From NCBI GenBank assembly GCA_036480335.1, contig JAZGGH010000095.1, positions 1 through 21,738 on the forward strand: DNA of 21,738 nt. The letters are read 5' to 3'. The translations under genes and the position numbers were made by a program. Origin of the DNA: JAZGER01 sp036480335. Lineage in GTDB: Bacteria > Pseudomonadota > Gammaproteobacteria > DSM-19610. Position 1 is the stretch's first letter. Each line of letters opens with the position of its first letter. Below, piece after piece: positions 1-6,549 of the stretch. The notes under the pieces were generated by a model that was not told the DNA's origin, searched no databases, and worked only from the letters and a program-made list of their open reading frames with translations.

Positions 1-115
1 GTTGAAAAAAGATGTTCCTGGAAAACGTCTGCACCGCGCATAGGAGGATTAACCTGATTCATGTATCGAAAAATGTATTCTACTAAACCCAGTGAGCTTG
101 CGGGACTTTTTCAAC
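1..115. repeat. Possible small mobile-element remnant with inverted termini
   Basis: GTTGAAAAA at 1-9 is the exact reverse complement of TTTTTCAAC at 107-115, and the right end continues as AGCCTG. The segment between holds no ORF of note. Short non-coding segments with such termini are typical of MITEs or IS ends. The left terminus is cut by the window edge, so whether the inverted match extends outward (as AGGCT before position 1) cannot be seen. A nine-base match next to a window edge can also arise by chance. Confidence 0.3.
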
Positions 116-499
116 AGCCTGTTAGACTGCTTACGCAATTTTGCAATTCGTACTGCTTCTGTATTTGCTTATTCGCACGTAAGCGGTAAAGCACAATCAT
201 CATACATTTCCCTCCAGGCAAGGATACCTGGTTATTTTGACAAAGAGGTTACTTATACCTGATCACTCCGGCAACCCATCTGATGCAACGTCGCGTTTTT
301 TACTAACTACTTGAAATATCAGGGAAAAAATCTATCCCCGAGAAACAACGGCAATATATATCAAACACATTGAGACGTTCATTAAGGCTCAAAACGAAAA
401 CAAAATCAAGTCATTTTCGGCAGTCGATATTACCGGTATTTTGAAGTGATAGGCCGCCAGAATGGCTGGCAATTCTGATACTAATGAATGCAATACAGA
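1..499. other. Non-coding flank downstream of lptG
   Basis: No convincing gene was found in either strand here. An open stretch ending in TGA near 449 could encode about 40 residues, but it has no start codon or ribosome site and no recognisable family. The left end (1-115) has inverted 9-bp termini, listed separately. On the lptG side there are two mutually exclusive hairpins at about 456-477 (GCCAG-N5-CTGGC and CAGAAT-N8-ATTCTG). They could end lptFG transcription, but neither is followed by a U-run on the lptG strand, so a rho-independent terminator is not supported. Confidence 0.5.
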
Positions 500-1594
500 T
501 TAATTATTGAGAATTATTCGTATTGTCTTTGTCTCCGTTCGCCGAACCAACCAAACCGCCAGCAAAGCAACAACCACCACCGGCGCGAAAGCGCTGACCA
601 TCACTGGAAATCCATACACCAGCCCAGCCTGTGAAAACACTTCATTAAAGAGTTTGAATAATAATCCGGCAACAATGCCTACAAACAATCGCCAACCACC
701 ACTTTTGCGTTGTTGAATCTGCAGAATAAATACCGCACCCAATACCAGCATGGCCATGGCTGAAAAGGGTTTGGCGATGCGTTTCCAAAGGTGTGCACGG
801 TAGCGTTGTGAGCTGATTTCACTGGCTTCAAGGTATTTTATATACCGATATAATTCACCCAGGTTCATGTTATCCGGTTCCCGCGCCAGCACATCCAGCA
901 GTTCGGGTTCCACCAGTAAACTCCAGCTAGCTTTGGGGATGGATATTACTTCTATTTTCTCCTCTTCAAATTGACTTTGTGTTACATCCGTCAATAGCCA
1001 TTTTGAGCCATCATACTCAGCGCGATCAATCTGACTGGCGTAGAGCAGGCGATGGTTTTCATCAAACTCCAGCACCTGAACATCGCGTAGGTCACGGGCA
1101 TCGCTGGTGCTGCCAATGTGTACATAGCGTTTACCGTCACGCACCCATACGCCGCGCTCGTTCTGTAATGCCACGCGGTTAAATATTGCCTCGGTGCGCA
1201 GGTTACCGGCCAGGGTTTCAGCGACGGGTGCAACGCCTTCTCCAAGCCAGGTGACGAATGCCGTCATGATCAACCCGGTGACTGCAGACCACAGCATTAG
1301 CCTTGTCAGTGACAGTCCGGCTGCACGCATGGCAATCAATTCACTGTTGGCTGCCAGATGTCCAAGGCCAAGCATGGCGCCCACCAGGCAGGCCATTGGG
1401 AAGAGTTCATATGCGCGGCGAGGCAACGTTAGCAGGGTATAAATCATAGCCTGTGATGTTCCATAGGAACCTCGACCAATATCAGAAAGTTCACCCAGAA
1501 AAGCAAATACCGCATCGAACGCAAACAGGCCAAGCCAGATGATGAATATCGACAGCAACAACGCACGTGCAATATAGACAGGCAGACGTTTCAT
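500..1594 (-). CDS. lptG: LPS export ABC transporter permease LptG
   Basis: LptG is one of two inner-membrane permeases of the LptB2FGC complex, which extracts lipopolysaccharide from the inner membrane and pushes it along the periplasmic Lpt bridge. The 364-residue product has the YjgP/YjgQ family layout: a first membrane helix at about 10-32, a second hydrophobic pair around 62-80 and 97-118, a periplasmic domain at about 125-265 rich in beta-type sequence, and terminal helices at about 275-350. SELIAMRAAGLS at 84-95 is the conserved cytoplasmic loop that contacts the LptB ATPase. The gene starts two bases after the lptF stop, so the pair forms one transcript in the order lptF-lptG, as in Escherichia coli. 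The assignment of LptG rather than LptF rests mainly on being second in the pair. Confidence 0.93.
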   Translation of the reverse strand: MKRLPVYIARALLLSIFIIWLGLFAFDAVFAFLGELSDIGRGSYGTSQAMIYTLLTLPRRAYELFPMACLVGAMLGLGHLAANSELIAMRAAGLSLTRLMLWSAVTGLIMTAFVTWLGEGVAPVAETLAGNLRTEAIFNRVALQNERGVWVRDGKRYVHIGSTSDARDLRDVQVLEFDENHRLLYASQIDRAEYDGSKWLLTDVTQSQFEEEKIEVISIPKASWSLLVEPELLDVLAREPDNMNLGELYRYIKYLEASEISSQRYRAHLWKRIAKPFSAMAMLVLGAVFILQIQQRKSGGWRLFVGIVAGLLFKLFNEVFSQAGLVYGFPVMVSAFAPVVVVALLAVWLVRRTETKTIRIILNN

Positions 1595-1596
1595 CG

Positions 1597-2670
1597 CTAG
1601 CCTTTATTCCACAATCGCCAGCGCAGCAATCTATCTATAATGATCGCAGTGATGATTGGTACTAAATGTACCCACCAGAGTCCGGGCAAGGCAGGCACTT
1701 TACCCTCGGCCATATCCGATTTCATTACGCCCAGCAGATTAAAATACAGCACAAAAATCAGTATCCCGGCAATCATGCTGGTGTAATACCCCCTGCCCGG
1801 CACAAAACGCACCAGAATGATGGCTGCAATCGTTAACACCAGCACGGCAACGGGTCGTGATAATCTCTCCTGTAATTCTGCAATAGCGGGCAATTCAGAG
1901 TTACCGAATAAATTGCGTGACGCGACGCCTGCCCAGCGGAATGCGGCGGGTTCTGATTCACCAACACGAATCCCGTATTGCTGAAACTGCATTTCCCGGT
2001 AATCCGCATGGCCGGGTTTGCCGTCATAGCGAATCCCGTTTTCCAGCACCACAAACCGATTGCCGTTTTCATCCTGAAAGCGGACCGCTCTGTCTGCTGA
2101 AATCAGCATCTGTTGTTGACCATCATTGAATTCAACAAACACGTTCAACATTGCTGAGCGGTCTTCTGATAATGCATCGGCAAACAACAGCAATTTACCT
2201 TTTTGTAACGACATAAAACGTCCGGCGCGCCATAATTTTATATCCGCTCTTTGCGATGCCTCGGCCTTGAGTTTATGACCGTAATGAATCGATTCGGGGA
2301 CGATATATAATGCTAGCGCAGCGGCGATCAATGCCACCAGTAACGCCGAAGGTAACAGGATGCGCGCATAATTGAATGGGCCAAAACCGGCCGCTGCCAG
2401 CGCAACGGCTTCAAGATCATTGTTCCAGCGACCCAGTGTCATCAGAATCGCGACAAACCAGGCAACCGGCATGGCAAACACGGCAAAGCTGACCGATTTC
2501 AACAATGCCAGGGTAATCACCATGGATGCGGGTAATTGTCCGGTTGCTGCCTGCGCCAGATAAATGGAAAACCGGCCACTGAGTAATACCGCCCAGAGCA
2601 CAATCAGCACCAGTAACGCATTGCGCAGTACTTCCCGGTTTAATGCGCTGGCGATGACGTGGTTGTTCAT
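1597..2670 (-). CDS. lptF: LPS export ABC transporter permease LptF
   Basis: LptF is the partner permease of LptG in the LptB2FG lipopolysaccharide extractor. The 357-residue protein has a membrane helix near 15-37, a second group around 50-75, the cytoplasmic loop with NDLEAVALAAAGFGP at about 88-102 (the LptB-contact loop), a helix at about 106-125, a periplasmic domain at about 130-270 and three C-terminal helices. It is divergent from pepA across about 230 bp, the usual gammaproteobacterial arrangement. The ATG at 2670 fits the family N-terminus, although its upstream ribosome-binding sequence is weak. It is the first gene of the lptFG unit. Confidence 0.93.
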   Translation of the reverse strand: MNNHVIASALNREVLRNALLVLIVLWAVLLSGRFSIYLAQAATGQLPASMVITLALLKSVSFAVFAMPVAWFVAILMTLGRWNNDLEAVALAAAGFGPFNYARILLPSALLVALIAAALALYIVPESIHYGHKLKAEASQRADIKLWRAGRFMSLQKGKLLLFADALSEDRSAMLNVFVEFNDGQQQMLISADRAVRFQDENGNRFVVLENGIRYDGKPGHADYREMQFQQYGIRVGESEPAAFRWAGVASRNLFGNSELPAIAELQERLSRPVAVLVLTIAAIILVRFVPGRGYYTSMIAGILIFVLYFNLLGVMKSDMAEGKVPALPGLWWVHLVPIITAIIIDRLLRWRLWNKG

Positions 2671-2899
2671 ATAAGGGTGCCTCTATTCATTAGGATTTTC
2701 GTCTGAGTTCAAGGCGGATGGTTTTTGAGAAGCGCAGTATATAAGGCATATATGAGGATCGCAAAAATCATCCAACGCAGAAATCGGGCGAAAAGACGAT
2801 TAATAGAAGCACCCATAAGGATATTACTGAGATCCTGCGTTGTTTGCGAGTCACAGACTGTTGTAAACTGCGGTTATATTAGCCAGAGGAGCAAAAAAG

Positions 2900-4408
2900 A
2901 TGGACTTTATCGCCAAACAAGAAGATGCCGACAAAATCAAAACAGCCTGTGTAGTTGTTGGCGTGTTTTCACCCAAGCGTCTGAGCGAGGCAGCCGAACG
3001 ACTCGACAAAGCCAGTCGCGGCCAGCTCAGTGAACTCCTGAAAAGTGGCGATATCGACACCAGCTGTGGTTCGCTGACGCTGATTCATCAACCCAAAGGG
3101 CGTGTCACGGCCGAACGTATTCTGGTGGTGGGTTGTGGCCACAAGAAAAAACTCAATGAAAAGGCCTTTCTTTCAGTGACTCAAAATGCCGCAAAAAAAC
3201 TCAATAAAAGCACAGTCCGGGAAGCGGTGAGCTTTTTACCGCAACTGGAGGTGAATGACCGCTCGCTGGACTGGAAATGTCGCCAGACTGCACTGACAAG
3301 CGGCAATACCGTTTACCGCTATGATGAAACGAAAAGCGACAGCAAACCTCCCAAACACCCATTGCGGAAACTGGCCATTGGACTGACAAAGGACGATGAT
3401 CTGAAAGGGGTACGCAGCAGTCTCTCGCAGGGCAAGGCGATTGCCGCCGGCATGGCGCTGGCCCGCCACCTTGGCAACCTGCCCGCCAACTATTGCACAC
3501 CCTCTGATCTTGCAGAAACCGCCCTCGACCTCGGCAAACAACACAGCAATTTGAAAGTCAGTGTGCTTGAAGAACGCGATATGGAAAAACTGGGCATGGG
3601 TTCTCTGCTGTCTGTGTCTCGCGGTAGCCGACAACCCGCCAAACTGATCACTCTGCAATATACGGGTGGGCAGAAAGATGATCAGCCAGTGGTGCTGGTT
3701 GGCAAAGGCGTCACCTTTGATTCGGGTGGTATCTCGATTAAACCGGGCGCTGCCATGGATGAGATGAAATTCGATATGTGTGGTGCTGCCAGCGTGTTTG
3801 GTACGCTTTCTGCCTGTGCTGAAATGGCATTACCGATCAATGTTATCGGCCTGGTGCCGGCCACTGAAAACCTGCCCGATGGTGATGCCAGTAAACCGGG
3901 TGACGTTGTTACCAGTATGTCGGGACAGACCATTGAAGTTCTGAATACCGATGCCGAAGGCCGTCTGATTCTCTGTGATGCACTCACTTATGCCGAGCGT
4001 TTTAACCCGGAGGTTGTCATTGATATAGCCACCCTGACCGGCGCCTGTATTGTCGCGCTTGGGCATCAGACTACCGCGCTACTGGGCAATGACCAACCGC
4101 TGGCAGATGAATTACTGGATGCTGGTCAGACCGCCTGTGATCGTGCCTGGCAATTGCCTCTCTGGGAAGAATACGATAAACAACTCTCCAGCAACTTTGC
4201 CGACATGGGTAACATTGGTGGGCGCGGAGCGGGCACCATCACCGCCGCCTGTTTTCTCGGGCGCTTTACCAAAGACTACCGTTGGGCACATCTGGACATA
4301 GCCGGTGTCGCCTGGAACAGTGGCGCTAAAAAAGGGGCTACCGGTCGACCCGTGCCGATGTTAACGCAGTTTCTGATTTCGCGTTGCATGTCTGACGAAA
4401 CAGAATAA
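2900..4408 (+). CDS. pepA: Leucyl aminopeptidase (M17), PepA
   Basis: A cytosolic hexameric two-metal aminopeptidase that removes N-terminal residues from peptides; in E. coli PepA also binds DNA in Xer recombination and carAB control. The product has 502 residues against 503 in E. coli. The N-terminal domain spans about 1-165 and the catalytic domain 180-500. The M17 metal ligands are visible: K269 and D274 in VGKGVTFDSGG, D292 in MKFDMCG, and D351 and E353 in the signature NTDAEGR (349-355), whose R355 is the bicarbonate-binding arginine. An AGAGGAG ribosome site at 2885-2891 sits 8 nt before the ATG. The gene is divergent from lptF and followed by holC after 66 bp, as in other gammaproteobacteria. 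Confidence 0.97.
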   Translation: MDFIAKQEDADKIKTACVVVGVFSPKRLSEAAERLDKASRGQLSELLKSGDIDTSCGSLTLIHQPKGRVTAERILVVGCGHKKKLNEKAFLSVTQNAAKKLNKSTVREAVSFLPQLEVNDRSLDWKCRQTALTSGNTVYRYDETKSDSKPPKHPLRKLAIGLTKDDDLKGVRSSLSQGKAIAAGMALARHLGNLPANYCTPSDLAETALDLGKQHSNLKVSVLEERDMEKLGMGSLLSVSRGSRQPAKLITLQYTGGQKDDQPVVLVGKGVTFDSGGISIKPGAAMDEMKFDMCGAASVFGTLSACAEMALPINVIGLVPATENLPDGDASKPGDVVTSMSGQTIEVLNTDAEGRLILCDALTYAERFNPEVVIDIATLTGACIVALGHQTTALLGNDQPLADELLDAGQTACDRAWQLPLWEEYDKQLSSNFADMGNIGGRGAGTITAACFLGRFTKDYRWAHLDIAGVAWNSGAKKGATGRPVPMLTQFLISRCMSDETE

Positions 4409-4474
4409 GCATCACTGCTATCTGATAACTTTCTGTGATTTCTAAAATCAACTCACAAAGACAGGAACCAAACG

Positions 4475-4903
4475 ATGACCCGTGTTGATTTTTATGTTCT
4501 GCCGCAAAATGATCCGCTGCAACGACTGAAATTTGCCTGTCGGTTAACAGAAAAAGCCTGGTCACTCGGCCATCAGATTCATATCCACACCACATCGGAG
4601 CAGGAAACTGAGCTGCTGGATAAACTGCTCTGGACTTTCAAGCAAAGCAGTTTTATTCCGCATGGTATTCACTCAGTAGATACTCTGACAGCTCAACCGA
4701 TCACTCTCTCGCATAATGCCAGTCCGGACACTCAGGAAGTTCTGATCAATCTTGCTGCAGAGGTGCCGCTTTTTTTCAGTCAGTTTGATCGGGTGGCGGA
4801 ACTGGTTAATCAGGATGACACCATCAAACAACAGGGTCGCCAACGCTACAGTTTTTATCAGCAACGAGGTTACGCGCTGGAAACGCATACTCTTTCAAAG
4901 TAA
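4475..4903 (+). CDS. holC: DNA polymerase III chi subunit HolC
   Basis: HolC (chi) is the clamp-loader accessory subunit that pairs with psi (HolD) and tethers the replicase to single-strand-binding protein. The product has 142 residues (E. coli 147) and opens with TRVDFYVLPQ, followed by a LACRLTEKAW-like helix (here FACRLTEKAW), both typical of chi. The central part (HTTSEQETELLDKLLWTF and SFIPHG) matches the family's nucleotide-fold-like core. It lies 66 bp after pepA and probably shares its transcript. In E. coli valS follows holC directly; here 1.6 kb of other genes intervene. A weak CAGGA ribosome site precedes the ATG. Confidence 0.93.
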   Translation: MTRVDFYVLPQNDPLQRLKFACRLTEKAWSLGHQIHIHTTSEQETELLDKLLWTFKQSSFIPHGIHSVDTLTAQPITLSHNASPDTQEVLINLAAEVPLFFSQFDRVAELVNQDDTIKQQGRQRYSFYQQRGYALETHTLSK

Positions 4904-4910
4904 GGAGCTT

Positions 4911-5303
4911 TTATTCAGAAAGCCTCGGAAACAGGCTATCAATATCCTCTATTTGCATTGTTTCCGGAATATGCCGGTTCCCCCATTCTACAATCGCCTT
5001 CAATACACGATCCAGATCCCTGCCCTTGTCTGTCAGCCGGTAAGCATAGCGCAGCGGGTTTGTCTGATAACTCTGTCTATCGATAATACCTGCCTGCTGC
5101 AGACGCTTTAAGCGGTCAGCCAATATATTGGTGGGTATATTTTCTGGCGATTTTTGCAATTCACTGTAGGTCTTCTTTCCCATATACAGATCGCGCACAA
5201 CCAGTAGTGTCCATTTATCACCGACAATATCCAGCGCACTGGCTACCGGACAAACAGAGCGTTTGCAGGCATCGGGCAAAACCGATTTATCAGGCGTTTT
5301 CAT
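4911..5303 (-). CDS. HxlR-family winged-helix transcriptional regulator
   Basis: A MarR-like winged-helix repressor of the HxlR/YodB type; many members sense electrophiles or redox stress through cysteines. Starting from the Met at 5303 the protein has 130 residues. It shows CPVASALDIVGDKWTLLVVRDL (first helices), SELQKSPENIPTNILADRLKRL (recognition helix region) and RYAYRLTDKGRDL (wing), all hallmarks of the family. Cysteines lie just before the core (DACKRSVCP), at the position used for sensing in several relatives. An alternative Met at 5333 would add ten residues; neither start has a clear ribosome site, and 5303 leaves room for the upstream palindromes. It is divergent from the GST gene and converges with holC (stop codons 7 bp apart). 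It is probably autoregulated and controls the GST. Confidence 0.88.
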   Translation of the reverse strand: MKTPDKSVLPDACKRSVCPVASALDIVGDKWTLLVVRDLYMGKKTYSELQKSPENIPTNILADRLKRLQQAGIIDRQSYQTNPLRYAYRLTDKGRDLDRVLKAIVEWGNRHIPETMQIEDIDSLFPRLSE

Positions 5304-5341
5304 AGCATGAGAATAACACCCCAGACCTGGCATTGCATATC

Positions 5342-5358
5342 ACTTGCAAAATAAAAGT
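5342..5358. promoter_or_regulatory. Candidate HxlR operator, site 1 (ACTT-N9-AAGT)
   Basis: ACTT-N9-AAGT, with arms extending to TCACTT / AAGTGA (5340-5345 and 5355-5360). It lies between the divergent regulator and GST genes. Paired ACTT/AAGT half-sites are a common form for HxlR-family operators. Assignment to this regulator is inferred from position and from the second copy at 5379. Confidence 0.5.
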
Positions 5359-5378
5359 GACAAGATTACACTCCAGTT

Positions 5379-5395
5379 ACTTTCATTTTACAAGT
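5379..5395. promoter_or_regulatory. Candidate HxlR operator, site 2 (ACTT-N9-AAGT)
   Basis: A second palindrome with the same half-sites and the same 9-nt spacer as site 1, starting 37 bp further on. The arms extend imperfectly to GTTACTT / AAGTTAC. It ends 14 bp before the GST start codon, so a bound protein would cover the GST leader or promoter. Confidence 0.5.
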
Positions 5396-5409
5396 TACTG
5401 GAGAGAGGC

Positions 5410-6012
5410 ATGCAAATCACACTTCATTACACCCCCAGCACTCGCGCTGTTCGCCCACGCTGGTTACTGGAAGAACTGGATGTCAGCTATCAATTGAAAA
5501 CCCATGACCTGTTTGCAGGCAAAGGCAATACACCGGAATACAAGGCAATTCATCCACTTGGCTATGTACCGGCACTGGAAATTAATGGCCAGATACAACT
5601 TGAATCAGGCGCCATGTGTCAATGGCTGGCGGATCACTTTATTGCTGCCGGTCTCGCTCCCACCCCCGGTGATCCACCTCGTATCAAATACCAGCAATGG
5701 ATGTATTTCACACCGGGCACACTCGAACCACCGGCCTGGTTGATTCTGATGCATTCCCGCATTTTGCCGAAAGACCAACGTGTTGACAGCATTGTTCCCT
5801 GGGCCAGAGAGCGCTATCTGGGCATTCTCGAAGTGGTCAACGATGCCCTCGACGGTCGCTCCTATCTGGTTGATGACAACTTTACTGCTGCAGACATCAT
5901 GACCGGATCAACACTGATGTGGGTTCCTGATGCGCTGGAACACTTCCCGAACCTGCAAGCCTATGTTGAACGCTTGCAGCAACGCGACGCCTTCAAAAGA
6001 GCTGCAGCCTGA
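5410..6012 (+). CDS. Glutathione S-transferase family protein
   Basis: A cytosolic GST that would conjugate glutathione to electrophiles or act as a thiol reductase; the substrate is unknown. The 200-residue protein starts with a thioredoxin-fold domain (1-75): LHYTPSTRAVRPRWLLEEL at the active-site end, the cis-proline loop VPAL (53-56) and the glutathione gamma-glutamyl contact E65-S66. The helical C-terminal domain carries the N-capping motif at F158-D162 (FTAAD) and the usual DI(M)TGSTLMW stretch. The ATG at 5410 is chosen because GGAGAGAGG at 5400-5408 lies directly upstream; an upstream TTG at 5344 would put the operator palindromes inside the gene. It is divergent from the HxlR regulator and followed by a MAPEG gene. 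Confidence 0.92.
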   Translation: MQITLHYTPSTRAVRPRWLLEELDVSYQLKTHDLFAGKGNTPEYKAIHPLGYVPALEINGQIQLESGAMCQWLADHFIAAGLAPTPGDPPRIKYQQWMYFTPGTLEPPAWLILMHSRILPKDQRVDSIVPWARERYLGILEVVNDALDGRSYLVDDNFTAADIMTGSTLMWVPDALEHFPNLQAYVERLQQRDAFKRAAA

Positions 6013-6084
6013 CTGCCTCCCAGTGTCTGCAGACCTCCAGCAAACACTGGATTAACTTTTAATTATTTTTATCAGGGTACCACT

Positions 6085-6480
6085 ATGAACACCGAACTCA
6101 CCATGCTATTTGCCAGTGCCATGCTGGCTCTGCTGCAATTTTTACCGTATTTATTTGCCTACCTGAAACACTGGGGAATAACCATAGCCACCAGTAACCG
6201 GGAAAATACCCCGCCGCTGCCCGCCTGGGCTGATCGATCCATTGCCGCACACAAAAACATGACTGAAAATCTTGTGCATTTTACCGCCCTGATATTGATC
6301 ACTCAGATTGCGGGCCTGTCCAACGAAGTGACTGCCTTGGGTGCTACGCTGTTCTTTTATGCCCGCTTGCTGTTCGTGGTTGTTTATACTTTGGGCATCC
6401 CCTGGATACGAACATTGGTATTTATGGCCGGAATAACAGGTGAATTGTTGATTGCCTGGCAAATACTGAAGGCACTTTAA
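6085..6480 (+). CDS. MAPEG family membrane protein
   Basis: MAPEG proteins are small four-helix membrane proteins that form trimers; many use glutathione (microsomal GST type), while bacterial members are mostly uncharacterised. The 131-residue product has predicted membrane helices at about 5-27, 62-79, 83-103 and 108-128. The loop between helices one and two has the polar RSIAAHKNMTENL (51-63), matching the family pattern of Arg, His, Asn and Glu before helix two that binds glutathione in relatives. It lies 72 bp after a soluble GST gene, which fits a joint role in glutathione-dependent detoxification. The ribosome site is weak. The specific reaction cannot be assigned. Confidence 0.85.
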   Translation: MNTELTMLFASAMLALLQFLPYLFAYLKHWGITIATSNRENTPPLPAWADRSIAAHKNMTENLVHFTALILITQIAGLSNEVTALGATLFFYARLLFVVVYTLGIPWIRTLVFMAGITGELLIAWQILKAL

Positions 6481-6505
6481 TTCGTTACTCCCTGAGGAGC
6501 TGGGG

Positions 6506-6511
6506 TATAAT
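6506..6511 (+). promoter_or_regulatory. Possible valS promoter -10 element
   Basis: A perfect TATAAT preceded by GGGG lies 38 bp upstream of the valS start, in the 69-bp gap after the MAPEG gene. No good -35 box is present at 16-18 bp spacing. A local valS promoter would make sense because the inserted upstream genes are unrelated in function. Confidence 0.35.
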
Positions 6512-6549
6512 CGGTAGTTTGATTCACGTGCAATCAGGTACCGACTTCC

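Noticed and set aside
310..449. About 40 open codons ending in TGA in the left flank (KHIETFIKAQNENK-type)
   Set aside because: Protein-like in composition, but no start codon, no ribosome site, no known family, and short enough to be chance.
2875..2880. TATATT as a pepA -10 element
   Set aside because: Transcription would start inside the pepA ribosome site, only about 12 bases before the ATG, and no -35 box fits.
5344..5409. TTG-initiated extension of the GST gene
   Set aside because: It would cover the operator palindromes and has no ribosome site; GGAGAGAGG directly before the ATG at 5410 and the thioredoxin-fold N-terminus fix the start.
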